Below, one piece after another: positions 38,901-52,101 of a stretch of DNA of 64,000 bases. How positions within the stretch are numbered: position 1 is the stretch's first letter; the number at the start of each line of letters is the position of its first letter. The notes beneath the pieces were generated by a model. That model was not told the DNA's origin, searched no databases, and worked only from the letters and a program-made list of their open reading frames with translations. The stretch comes from Protonemura montana (Eukaryota; Arthropoda; Insecta; Plecoptera; Nemouridae), in the NCBI GenBank assembly GCA_947568835.1, contig CANOQG010000007.1, forward strand, positions 2,356,001 through 2,420,000, in the 5' to 3' direction. The position numbers were made by a program, and so were the translations under genes.

Positions 38901-41900
38901 GTCCCATGTCCTGCCCCATGTCCTGCCCCATGTCCTGCCCCTAGTCCTGCCCTATGTCCTGTCCCATGTCCTGCCCCATGTCCTGCCCCATGTCCTGCCC
39001 CATGTCCTGCCCCATGTCCTGCCCCATGTCTTGCCCCATGTCCCATGTCCTGCCCCATGTCCTGCCCCATGTCCTGCCCCATGTCCTTCCCTATGTCCTG
39101 TCCCATGTCCTGCCCCATGTCCTGCCCCATGTCCTGCTCCATGTCCTCCCCCTGTCCTGCCCCATGTCCCATGTCCTGCCCCATGTCCTGCCCCATGTCC
39201 TGCCCCATGTCCTGCCCTATGTCTTGTCCCATGTCCTGCCCCATGTCCTGCCCCATGTCCTGCCCTATGTCCTGCCCCATGTCTTGCCCCATGTCCCATG
39301 TCCTGCCCTATGTCCTGCCCCATGTCCTGCCCCATGTCCTGCCCCATGTCCTGCCCTATGTCATGCCCCATGTCCTGCCCTATGTCCTGTCCCATGTCCT
39401 GCTCCATGTCCTGCCCCATGTCCTGCCCCATGTCCCATGTCCTGCCCCATGTCCTGCCCCATGTCCTGTCCCATGTCCTGCCCCATGTCATGCCCCATGT
39501 CCTGCCCCATGTCCTGCCCCATGTCCCATGTCCTGCCTCATGTCCTGCCCCTTGTCCTGTCCTATTTCCTGCCCCATGTCCTGCCCCATGTCCTGCCCCG
39601 TGTCCTGCCCCATGTCCTGCCCCATGTTCTGCCCCATGTCCTGCCCCATGTCTTGCCCCATGTCCCATGTCCTGCCCCATGTCCTGCCCCATGTCCTGCC
39701 CCATGTCCTTCCCTATGTCCTGTCCCATGTCCTGCCCCATGTCCTGCCCCATGTCCTGCCCCATGTCCTGCTCCATGTCCTTCCCCTGTCCAGCCCCATG
39801 TCCCATGTCCTGCCCCATGTCCTGCCACATGTCCTGCCCCATGTCCTGCCATTGGTCCTGTCCCATGTCCTGCCCCATGTCCTGCCCTATGTCCTGCCCC
39901 ATGTCCTGCCCCATGTCCTGCTCCATGTCCTGCCCCATGTCCTGCCCCATGTCCAATGTCTTGCCCCATATCCTGCCCTATGTCCTGCCCCATGTCCTGC
40001 CCCATGTCCTGCCCATGTCCTGTCCCATGTCCTGCCCCATGTCATGCCCCATGTCCTGCCCCATGTCCTGCCCCATGTCCTATGTCCTGCCCCATGTCCT
40101 GCCCCTTGTCCTGTCCCATTTCCTGCCCCATGTCCTGCCCCATGTCCTGACCCATGTCCTGCCCCATGTCCTGCCCCATGTCCTGCCGTATGTCCTGCCC
40201 CATGTCCTGCCCCATGTCCTGCCCTATGTCCTGTCCCATGTCCTGTCCCATGTCATGTCCCATGTCCTGCTCCATGTCCTGCCCCATGTCCTGCCCCATG
40301 TCCCATGTTTTGCCTCATGTCCTGCCCCATGTCCTGCCCCATGTCCTGCCCCATGTCCTGCCCCATGTCCTGTCCCATGTCCTGCCCCATGTTTTGCCCC
40401 ATGTCCTGCCCCATGTCCTGCCCTATGTCCTGTCCCATGTCCTGCCCCATGTCCTGTCCCATGTCATGTCCCATGTCCTGCTCCATGTCCTGCCCCATGT
40501 TCTGCCCCATGTCCTGCCCTATGTCCTGCCCCATGTCCTGCCCCATGTCCTGCCCTATGTCCTGCCCCATGTCCTGCCCCATGTCCTGCCCCATGTCCTG
40601 CCCCATGTCCTGCCCCATGTCCTGCCCCATGTCCTGCCCCATGTCCCATGTCCTGCCCCATGTCCTGCCCCTTGTCCTGTCCCATTTCCTGCCCCATGTC
40701 CTACCCCATGTCCTGCCCCATGCCCTGCCCCATGTCCTGCCCCATGTCCTGCCTCATGTCCTGCCCCATGTCTTGCCCCATGTCCCATGTCCTGCCCCAT
40801 GTCCTGCCCCATGTCCTGCCCCATGTCCTGCCCTATGTCCTGTCTTATGTCCTGCCCCATGTAATGCCCCATGTCCTGCTCCATGTCCTCCCCCTGTCCT
40901 GCCCTATGTCTTATGTCCTGCCCCATGTCCTGCCTCATGGCCTGCCCCATGTCCCGCCCTATGTCCTGTCCCATGTCCTGCCCCATTTCCTGCCCCATGT
41001 CCTGCTCCATGTCCTGCCCCATGTCCTGCCCCATGTCCCGCTCCATGTCCTCCCCATGTCCTGCCTCATGTCCCATGTCCTGCCCCATGTCCTGCCCCAT
41101 GTCCTGTCCCATGTCCTGCCCCATGTTTTGCCCCATGTCCTGTCCAATGTCCTGCCTCATGTCCTGCCCCATGTCCTGCCCCATGTCCTATGTCCTGCCC
41201 CATGTCCTGCCCCTTGTCCTGTCCCATTTCCTGCCCCATGTCCTGCCCTATGTCCTGTCCCATGTCCTGCCCCTTGTCCTGCACCATGTCCTGCTCCATG
41301 TCCTGCCCCATGTCCCATGTCCTGCCCCATTTCCTGCCCCATGTCCTGCCCCATGTCCTGCCCCATGTCCTGCCACATGTCCTGCCCCATGTCCTGCCCC
41401 ATGTCCTGCCCTATTTCCTGCCCCATGTCCTGCCCCATGTCCTGCCCCATGTCCTGCCCATGTCCTGTCCCATGTCCTGCCCCATGTCATGCCCCATGTC
41501 CTGCCCCATGTCCTGCCCCATGTCCTATGTCCTAGCCCATGTCCTGCCCCTTGTCCTGTCCCATTTCCTGCCCCATGTCCTGCCCTATGTCCTGTCCCAT
41601 GTCCTGCCCCTTGTCCTGCCCCATGTCCTGCTCCATGTCCTGCCCCATGTCCCATGTCCTGCTCCATGTCCTTCCCCTGTCCAGCCCCATGTCCCATGTC
41701 CTGCCCCATGTCCTGCCACATGTCCTGCCCTATGTCCTGTCCCATGTCCTGCCCCTTGTCCTGCCCCATGTCCTGCTCCATGTCCTGCCCCATGTCCCAT
41801 GTCCTGCTCCATGTCCTTCCCCTGTCCAGCCCCATGTCCCATGTCCTCCCCATGTCCTGCCACATGTCCTGCCCCATATCCTGCCCCATGTCCTGCCCCA

Positions 41901-44900
41901 TGTCCTGCCCTATGTCCTGTCTTATGTCCTGCCCCATGTAATGCCCCATGTCCTGCTCCATGTCCTCCCCCTGTCCTGCCCTATGTCTTATGTCCTGCCC
42001 CATGTCCTGCCTCATGGCCTGCCCCATGTCCTGCCCTATGTCCTGTCCCATGTCCTGCCCCATTTCCTGCCCCATGTCCTGCTCCATGTCCTGCCCCATG
42101 TCCTGCCCAATGTCCCGCTCCATGTCCTCCCCCTGTCCTGCCTCATGTCCCATGTCCTGCCCCATGTCCTGCCCCATGTCCTGCCCCATGTCCTGCCCCA
42201 TGTCCTGTCCCATGTCCTGCCCCATGTTTTGCCCCATGTCCTGTCCAATGTCCTGCCTCATGTCCTGCCCCATGTCCTGCCCCATGTCCTGCCCCATGTC
42301 CTACCCTATGTCCTGCCCCATGTCCTGCCCCATGTCCTGCCCCATGTCCTGCCCTATGTCCTGCCCCATGTCCTGCCTTATGTCCTGCCCTATGTCCTGT
42401 CCCATGTCCTGCCCCATGTCCTGCCCCATGTCCTGTCCCATGTCATGTCCCATGTCCTGCTCCATGTCCTGTTCCATGTCCTGCCCCATGTCCTGCCCCA
42501 TGTCCTGCCCCATGTCCTGCCCCATGTCCTGCCCCATGTCCTGTCTCATGTCCTGCACCATGTCCTGCCCCATGTCCTGCCCCATGTCCTGCCCCATGTC
42601 CTGCTCCATGTCCTGCCCCATGTCCTGCCCCATGTCCCATGTCCTGCTCCATGTCCTGCCCCATGTCCTGTCCCATGTCCTGCCCCATGTCATGCCCCAT
42701 GTCCTGCCCCATGTCCTGCCCCATGTCCCATGTCCTGCCTCATGTCCTGCCCCTTGTCCTGTCCTATTTCCTGCCCCATGTCCTGCCCCATGTCCTGCCC
42801 CGTGTCCTGCCCCATGTCCTGCCCCATGTCCTGCTCCATGTCCTGCCCCATGTCCTGCCCTATGTCCTGCCCCATGTCCTGCCCCATGTCCTGCCCCATG
42901 TCCTGCCCCATGTCCTGCCCCATGTCCTGCCCCATGTCCTGCCCCATGTCCTGCCCCATGTCCTGCCCCATGTCCTGCCCCATGTCCCATGTCCTGCCCC
43001 ATGTCCTGCCCCTTGTCCTGTCCCATTTCCTGCCCCATGTCCTACCCCATGTCCTGCCTCATGTCCTGCCCCATGTCCTGCCCCATGTCCTGCCTCATGT
43101 CCTGCCCCATGTCTTGCCCCATGTCCCATGTCCTGCCCCATGTCCTGCCCCATGTCCTGCCCCATGTCCTGCCCTATGTCCTGTCTTATGTCCTGCCCCA
43201 TGTAATGCCCCATGTCCTGCTCCATGTCCTCCCCCTGTCCTGCCCTCTATCTTATGTCCAGCCCCATGTCCTGCCTCATGGCCTGCCCCATGTCCTGCCC
43301 TATGTCCTGTCCCATGTCCTGCCCCATTTCCTGCCCCATGTCCTGCTCCATGTCCTGCCCCATGTCCTGCCCCATGTCCCGCTCCATGTCCTCCCCATGT
43401 CCTGCCTCATGTCCCATGTCCTTCCCAATGTCCTGCCTCATGTCCTGCCCCATGTCCTGCCCCATGTCCTGCCCCATGTCCTGCCCCATGTCCTGTCCCA
43501 TGTCCTGCCCCATGTCATGCCCCATGTCCTGCCCCATGTCCTGCCCCATGTCCCATGTCCTGCCCCATGTCCTGCCCTTTGTCCTGTCCCATTTCCTGCC
43601 CCATGTCCTGCCCCATGTCCTGCCCCATGTCCTGCCCCATGTCCTGCCCCATGTCTTGCCCCATGTTCCATGTCCTGCCCCATGTCCTGCCCCATGTCCT
43701 GCCCCATGTCCTTCCCTATGTCCTGTCCCATGTCCTGCCCCATGTCCTGCCCCATGTCCTGCTCCATGTCCTCCCCCTGTCCTGCCCCATGTCCCATGTC
43801 CTGCATCATGTCCTGCCCCATGTCCTGCCCCATGTCCTGCCCTATGTCTTGTCCCATGTCCTGCCCCATGTCCTGCCCCATGTCCTGCCCTATGTCCTGC
43901 CCCATGTCTTGCCCCATGTCCCATGTCCTGCCCCATGTCCTGCCCCATGTCCTGCCCCATGTCCTGCCCTATGTCCTGCCCCATGTCCTGCCCCTTGTCC
44001 TGCCCCATGTCCTGCTCCATGTCCTGCCCCATGTCCCATGTCCTGCCCCATGTCCTGCCCCATGTCCTGCCCTATGTCCTGCCCCATGTCCTGCCCCATG
44101 TCCTGCTCCATGTCCTGCCCCATGTCCTGCCCCATGTCCCATGTCATGCCCCATGTCCTGCCCCATGTCCTGCCCCATGTCCTGCCCCATGTCCTGCCCC
44201 ATGTCCTGCCCTATGTCCTGTCCCATGTCCTGCCCCTTGTCCTGCCCCATGTCCTGCTCCATGTCCTTCCCCATGTCCCATGTCCTGCCCCATTGCCTGC
44301 CCCATGTCCTGCCCCATGTCCTGCCCCATGTCCTGCCACATGTCCTGCCCCATGTCCTGCCCCATGTCCTGTCCCATTTCCTGCCCCATGTCCTGCCCCA
44401 TGTCCTGCCCCTAGTCCTGCCCTATGTCCTGTCCAATGTCCTGCCCCATGTCCTGCCCCATGTCCTGTCCCATGTCCTGCCTCATGTCCTGCCCCATGTC
44501 CTACCCTATGTCCTGCCCCATGTCCTGCCCCATGTCCTGCCCCATGTCCTGCCCTATGTCCTGCCCCATGTCCTGCCTTATGTCCTGCCCTATGTCCTGT
44601 CCCATGTCCTGCCCCATGTCCTGCCCCATGTCCTGTCCCATGTCATGTCCCATGTCCTGCTCCATGTCCTGTTCCGGGTCCTGCCCCATGTCCTGCCCCA
44701 TGTCCTGCCCCATGTCCTGCCCCATGTCCTGCCCCATGTCCTGTCTCATGTCCTGCACCATGTCCTGCCCCATGTCCTGCCCCATGTCCTGCCCCATGTC
44801 CTGCTCCATGTCCTGCCCCATGTCCTGCCCCATGTCCCATGTCCTGCCCCATGTCCTGCCCCATGTCCTGTCCCATGTCCTGCCCCATGTCATGCCCCAT

Positions 44901-47900
44901 GTCCTGCCCCATGTCCTGCCCCATGTCCCATGTCCTGCCTCATGTCCTGCCCCTTGTCCTGTCCTATTTCCTGCCCCATGTCCTGCCCCATGTCCTGCCC
45001 CGTGTCCTGCCCCATGTCCTGCCCCATGTCCTGCTCCATGTCCTGCCCCATGTCCTGCCCCATGTCCTGCCCTATGTCCTGCCCCATGTCCTGCCCCATG
45101 TCCTGCCCCATGTCCTGCCCCATGTCCTGCCCCATGTCCTGCCCCATGTCCTGCCCCATGTCCTGCCCCATGTCCTGCCCCATGTCCTGCCCCATGTCCC
45201 ATGTCCTGCCCCATGTCCTGCCCCTTGTTCTGTCCCATTTCCTGCCCCATGTCCTACCCCATGTCCTGCCTCATGTCCTGCCCCATGTCCTGCCCCATGT
45301 CCTGCCTCATGTCCTGCCCCATGTCTTGCCCCATGTCCCATGTCCTGCCCCATGTCCTGCCCCATGTCCTGCCCCATGTCCTGCCCTATGTCCTGTCTTA
45401 TGTCCTGCCCCATGTAATGCCCCATGTCCTGCTCCATGTCCTCCCCCTGTCCTGCCCTCTATCTTATGTCCAGCCCCATGTCCTGCCTCATGGCCTGCCC
45501 CATGTCCTGCCCTATGTCCTGTCCCATGTCCTGCCCCATTTCCTGCCCCATGTCCTGCTCCATGTCCTGCCCCATGTCCTGCCCCATGTCCCGCTCCATG
45601 TCCTCCCCATGTCCTGCCTCATGTCCCATGTCCTGCCCAATGTACTGCCTCATGTCCTGCCCCATGTCCTGCCCCATGTCCTGCCCCATGTCCTGCCCCA
45701 TGTCCTGTCCCATGTCCTGCCCCATGTCATGCCCCATGTCCTGCCCCATGTCCTGCCCCATGTCCCATGTCCTGCCCCATGTCCTGCCCTTTGTCCTGTC
45801 CCATTTCCTGCCCCATGTCCTGCCCCATGTCCTGCCCCATGTCCTGCCCCATGTCCTGCCCCATGTCTTGCCCCATGTTCCATGTCCTGCCCCATGTCCT
45901 GCCCCATGTCCTGCCCCATGTCCTTCCCTATGTCCTGTCCCATGTCCTGCCCCATGTCCTGCCCCATGTCCTGCTCCATGTCCTCCCCCTGTCCTGCCCC
46001 ATGTCCCATGTCCTGCATCATGTCCTGCCCCATGTCCTGCCCCATGTCCTGCCCTATGTCTTGTCCCATGTCCTGCCCCATGTCCTGCCCCATGTCCTGC
46101 CCTATGTCCTGCCCCATGTCTTGCCCCATGTCCCATGTCCTGCCCCATGTCCTGCCCCATGTCCTGCCCCATGTCCTGCCCTATGTCCTGCCCCATGTCC
46201 TGCCCCTTGTCCTGCCCCATGTCCTGCTCCATGTCCTGCCCCATGTCCCATGTCCTGCCCCATTTCCTGCCCCATGTCCTGCCCCATGTCCTGTCCCATG
46301 TCCTGCCTCATGTCCTGCCCCATGTCCTGCCCTATGTCCTGCCCCATGCCCTGCCCCATGTCCTGTCCCATGTCCTGCCCCATGTCCTGCCCCATGTCCT
46401 GCCCTATGTCCTGTCCCATGTCCTGCTCCATGTCCTGCCCCATGTCCTGCCCCATGTCCCATGTCTTGCCCCATGTCCTGCCCCATGTCCTGCCCCATGT
46501 CCTGCCCCATGTCCTGCCCTATGTCCTGCCCCATGTCCTGCCCTATGTCCTGTCCCATGTCCTGCTCCATGTCCTGCCCCATGTCCTGCCCCATGTCCCA
46601 TGTCCTGCCCCATGTCCTGCCCCATGTCCCATGTCCTGCCCCATGTCCTGCCCCTTGTCCTGTCCCATTTCCTGCCCCATGTCCTACCCCATGTCCTGCC
46701 CCATGTCCTGCCCCATGTCCTGCCCCATGTCCTGCCTCATGTCCTGCCCCATGTCTTGCCCCATGTCCCATGTCCTGCCCCATGTCTTGCCCCATGTCCT
46801 GCCCCATGTCCTGCCCTATGTCCTGTCTTATGTCCTGCCCCATGTAATGCCCCATGTCCTGCTCCATGTCCTCCCCCTGTCCTGCCCCATGTCCCATGTC
46901 CTGCCCCATTTCCTGCCCCATGTCCTGCCCCATGTCCTGCCCCATGTCCTGCCCCATGTCCTGTCCCATGTCCTGCCCCATGTCCTGCCCCATGTCCTGC
47001 CCCTAGTCCTGCCCTATGTCCTGTCCCATGTCCTGCCCCATGTCCTGCCCCATGTCCTGCCCCATGTCCTGCCCCATGTCCTGCCCCATGTCTTGCCCCA
47101 TGTCCCATGTCCTGCCCCATGTCCTGCCCCATGTCCTGCCCCATGTCCTTCCCTATGTCCTGTCCCATGTCCTGCCCCATGTCCTGCCCCATGTCCTGCT
47201 CCATGTCCTCCCCCTGTCCTGCCCCATGTCCCATGTCCTGCCCCATGTCCTGCCCCATGTCCTGCCCCATGTCCTGCCCTATGTCTTGTCCCATGTCCTG
47301 CCCCATGTCCTGCCCCATGTCCTGCCCTATGTCCTGCCCCATGTCTTGCCCCATGTCCCATGTCCTGCCCTATGTCCTGCCCCATGTCCTGCCCCATGTC
47401 CTGCCCCATGTCCTGCCCTATGTCATGCCCCATGTCCTGCCCTATGTCCTATCCCATGTCCTGCTCCATGTCCTGCCCCATGTCCTGCCCCATGTCCCAT
47501 GTCCTGCCCCATGTCCTGCCCCATGTCCTGTCCCATGTCCTGCCCCATGTCATGCCCCATGTCCTGCCCCATGTCCTGCCCCATGTCCCATGTCCTGCCT
47601 CATGTCCTGCCCCTTGTCCTGTCCTATTTCCTGCCCCATGTCCTGCCCCATGTCCTGCCCCGTGTCCTGCCCCATGTCCTGCCCCATGTTCTGCCCCATG
47701 TCCTGCCCCATGTCTTGCCCCATGTCCCATGTCCTGCCCCATGTCCTGCCCCATATCCTGCCCCATGTCCTTCCCTATGTCCTGTCCCATGTCCTGCCCC
47801 ATGTCCTGCCCCATGTCCTGCCCCATGTCCTGCTCCATGTCCTTCCCCTGTCCAGCCCCATGTCCCATGTCCTGCCCCATGTCCTGCCACATGTCCTGCC

Positions 47901-50900
47901 CCATGTCCTGCCATATGTCCTGTCCCATGTCCTGCCCCATGTCCTGCCCTATGTCCTGCCCCATGTCCTGCCCCATGTCCTGCTCCATGTCCTGCCCCAT
48001 GTCCTGCCCCATGTCCAATGTCTTGCCCCATATCCTGCCCTATGTCCTGCCCCATGTCCTGCCCCATGTCCTGCCCATGTCCTGTCCCATGTCCTGCCCC
48101 ATGTCATGCCCCATGTCCTGCCCCATGTCCTGCCCCATGTCCTATGTCCTGCCCCATGTCCTGCCCCTTGTCCTGTCCCATTTCCTGCCCCATGTCCTGC
48201 CCCATGTCCTGACCCATGTCCTGCCCCATGTCCTGCCCCATGTCCTGCCGTATGTCCTGCCCCATGTCCTGCCCCATGTCCTGCCCTATGTCCTGTCCCA
48301 TGTCCTGTCCCATGTCATGTCCCATGTCCTGCTCCATGTCCTGCCCCATGTCCTGCCCCATGTCCCATGTTTTGCCTCATGTCCTGCCCCATGTCCTGCC
48401 CCATGTCCTGCCCCATGTCCTGCCCCATGTCCTGTCCCATGTCCTGCCCCATGTTTTGCCCCATGTCCTGCCCCATGTCCTGCCCTATGTCCTGTCCCAT
48501 GTCCTGCCCCATGTCCTGTCCCATGTCATGTCCCATGTCCTGCTCCATGTCCTGCCCCATGTTCTGCCCCATGTCCTGCCCTATGTCCTGCCCCATGTCC
48601 TGCCCCATGTCCTGCCCCATGTCCTGCCCCATGTCCTGCCCCATGTCCTGCCCCATGTCCTGCCCCATGTCCTGCCCCATGTCCTGCCCCATGTCCCATG
48701 TCCTGCCCCATGTCCTGCCCCTTGTCCTGTCCCATTTCCTGCCCCATGTCCTACCCCATGTCCTGCCCCATGCCCTGCCCCATGTCCTGCCCCATGTCCT
48801 GCCTCATGTCCTGCCCCATGTCTTGCCCCATGTCCCATGTCCTGCCCCATGTCCTGCCCCATGTCCTGCCCCATGTCCTGCCCTATGTCCTGTCTTATGT
48901 CCTGCCCCATGTAATGCCCCATGTCCTGCTCCATGTCCTCCCCCTGTCCTGCCCTATGTCTTATGTCCTGCCCCATGTCCTGCCTCATGGCCTGCCCCAT
49001 GTCCCGCCCTATGTCCTGTCCCATGTCCTGCCCCATTTCCTGCCCCATGTCCTGCTCCATGTCCTGCCCCATGTCCTGCCCCATGTCCCGCTCCATGTCC
49101 TCCCCATGTCCTGCCTCATGTCCCATGTCCTGCCCCATGTCCTGCCCCATGTCCTGTCCCATGTCCTGCCCCATGTTTTGCCCCATGTCCTGTCCAATGT
49201 CCTGCCTCATGTCCTGCCCCATGTCCTGCCCCATGTCCTATGTCCTGCCCCATGTCCTGCCCCTTGTCCTGTCCCATTTCCTGCCCCATGTCCTGCCCTA
49301 TGTCCTGTCCCATGTCCTGCCCCTTGTCCTGCACCATGTCCTGCTCCATGTCCTGCCCCATGTCCCATGTCCTGCCCCATTTCCTGCCCCATGTCCTGCC
49401 CCATGTCCTGCCCCATGTCCTGCCACATGTCCTGCCCCATGTCCTGCCCCATGTCCTGCCCTATTTCCTGCCCCATGTCCTGCCCCATGTCCTGCCCCAT
49501 GTCCTGCCCATGTCCTGTCCCATGTCCTGCCCCATGTCATGCCCCATGTCCTGCCCCATGTCCTGCCCCATGTCCTATGTCCTAGCCCATGTCCTGCCCC
49601 TTGTCCTGTCCCATTTCCTGCCCCATGTCCTGCCCTATGTCCTGTCCCATGTCCTGCCCCTTGTCCTGCCCCATGTCCTGCTCCATGTCCTGCCCCATGT
49701 CCCATGTCCTGCTCCATGTCCTTCCCCTGTCCAGCCCCATGTCCCATGTCCTGCCCCATGTCCTGCCACATGTCCTGCCCTATGTCCTGTCCCATGTCCT
49801 GCCCCTTGTCCTGCCCCATGTCCTGCTCCATGTCCTGCCCCATGTCCCATGTCCTGCTCCATGTCCTTCCCCTGTCCAGCCCCATGTCCCATGTCCTCCC
49901 CATGTCCTGCCACATGTCCTGCCCCATATCCTGCCCCATGTCCTGCCCCATGTCCTGCCCTATGTCCTGTCTTATGTCCTGCCCCATGTAATGCCCCATG
50001 TCCTGCTCCATGTCCTCCCCCTGTCCTGCCCTATGTCTTATGTCCTGCCCCATGTCCTGCCTCATGGCCTGCCCCATGTCCTGCCCTATGTCCTGTCCCA
50101 TGTCCTGCCCCATTTCCTGCCCCATGTCCTGCTCCATGTCCTGCCCCATGTCCTGCCCAATGTCCCGCTCCATGTCCTCCCCCTGTCCTGCCTCATGTCC
50201 CATGTCCTGCCCCATGTCCTGCCCCATGTCCTGCCCCATGTCCTGCCCCATGTCCTGTCCCATGTCCTGCCCCATGTTTTGCCCCATGTCCTGTCCAATG
50301 TCCTGCCTCATGTCCTGCCCCATGTCCTGCCCCATGTCCTGCCCCATGTCCTACCCTATGTCCTGCCCCATGTCCTGCCCCATGTCCTGCCCCATGTCCT
50401 GCCCTATGTCCTGCCCCATGTCCTGCCTTATGTCCTGCCCTATGTCCTGTCCCATGTCCTGCCCCATGTCCTGCCCCATGTCCTGTCCCATGTCATGTCC
50501 CATGTCCTGCTCCATGTCCTGTTCCATGTCCTGCCCCATGTCCTGCCCCATGTCCTGCCCCATGTCCTGCCCCATGTCCTGCCCCATGTCCTGTCTCATG
50601 TCCTGCACCATGTCCTGCCCCATGTCCTGCCCCATGTCCTGCCCCATGTCCTGCTCCATGTCCTGCCCCATGTCCTGCCCCATGTCCCATGTCCTGCTCC
50701 ATGTCCTGCCCCATGTCCTGTCCCATGTCCTGCCCCATGTCATGCCCCATGTCCTGCCCCATGTCCTGCCCCATGTCCCATGTCCTGCCTCATGTCCTGC
50801 CCCTTGTCCTGTCCTATTTCCTGCCCCATGTCCTGCCCCATGTCCTGCCCCGTGTCCTGCCCCATGTCCTGCCCCATGTCCTGCTCCATGTCCTGCCCCA

Positions 50901-52101
50901 TGTCCTGCCCTATGTCCTGCCCCATGTCCTGCCCCATGTCCTGCCCCATGTCCTGCCCCATGTCCTGCCCCATGTCCTGCCCCATGTCCTGCCCCATGTC
51001 CTGCCCCATGTCCTGCCCCATGTCCTGCCCCATGTCCCATGTCCTGCCCCATGTCCTGCCCCTTGTCCTGTCCCATTTCCTGCCCCATGTCCTACCCCAT
51101 GTCCTGCCTCATGTCCTGCCCCATGTCCTGCCCCATGTCCTGCCTCATGTCCTGCCCCATGTCTTGCCCCATGTCCCATGTCCTGCCCCATGTCCTGCCC
51201 CATGTCCTGCCCCATGTCCTGCCCTATGTCCTGTCTTATGTCCTGCCCCATGTAATGCCCCATGTCCTGCTCCATGTCCTCCCCCTGTCCTGCCCTCTAT
51301 CTTATGTCCAGCCCCATGTCCTGCCTCATGGCCTGCCCCATGTCCTGCCCTATGTCCTGTCCCATGTCCTGCCCCATTTCCTGCCCCATGTCCTGCTCCA
51401 TGTCCTGCCCCATGTCCTGCCCCATGTCCCGCTCCATGTCCTCCCCATGTCCTGCCTCATGTCCCATGTCCTTCCCAATGTCCTGCCTCATGTCCTGCCC
51501 CATGTCCTGCCCCATGTCCTGCCCCATGTCCTGCCCCATGTCCTGTCCCATGTCCTGCCCCATGTCATGCCCCATGTCCTGCCCCATGTCCTGCCCCATG
51601 TCCCATGTCCTGCCCCATGTCCTGCCCTTTGTCCTGTCCCATTTCCTGCCCCATGTCCTGCCCCATGTCCTGCCCCATGTCCTGCCCCATGTCCTGCCCC
51701 ATGTCTTGCCCCATGTTCCATGTCCTGCCCCATGTCCTGCCCCATGTCCTGCCCCATGTCCTTCCCTATGTCCTGTCCCATGTCCTGCCCCATGTCCTGC
51801 CCCATGTCCTGCTCCATGTCCTCCCCCTGTCCTGCCCCATGTCCCATGTCCTGCATCATGTCCTGCCCCATGTCCTGCCCCATGTCCTGCCCTATGTCTT
51901 GTCCCATGTCCTGCCCCATGTCCTGCCCCATGTCCTGCCCTATGTCCTGCCCCATGTCTTGCCCCATGTCCCATGTCCTGCCCCATGTCCTGCCCCATGT
52001 CCTGCCCCATGTCCTGCCCTATGTCCTGCCCCATGTCCTGCCCCTTGTCCTGCCCCATGTCCTGCTCCATGTCCTGCCCCATGTCCCATGTCCTGCCCCA
52101 T
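35979..52101 (+). repeat. ~8.06 kb tandem pair (35,979-44,050 and 44,041-52,101)
   Basis: Variant order from 35,979 recurs from 44,041 at offset 8,062. Near 40,550/48,600 the right copy is 12 bp shorter, and the offset becomes 8,050 to the end at 44,050/52,101. Shared rare units include CCGGGTCC at 36,613 and 44,675, CAATGTACTG near 37,578 and 45,640, CCTCTATCTTATG near 37,397 and 45,459, and CCTAGCCCATG at about 41,533 and 49,583. Private changes include CCATTGGTCC near 39,852 (left copy only), CCTATCCCATG near 47,450 and CCATATCCTG near 47,753 (right copy only). Inside each copy a section of about 1.75 kb (36,430-38,190 and 42,290-44,040 in the left copy) is itself a diverged internal repeat at offset 5,850. 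Confidence 0.85.
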
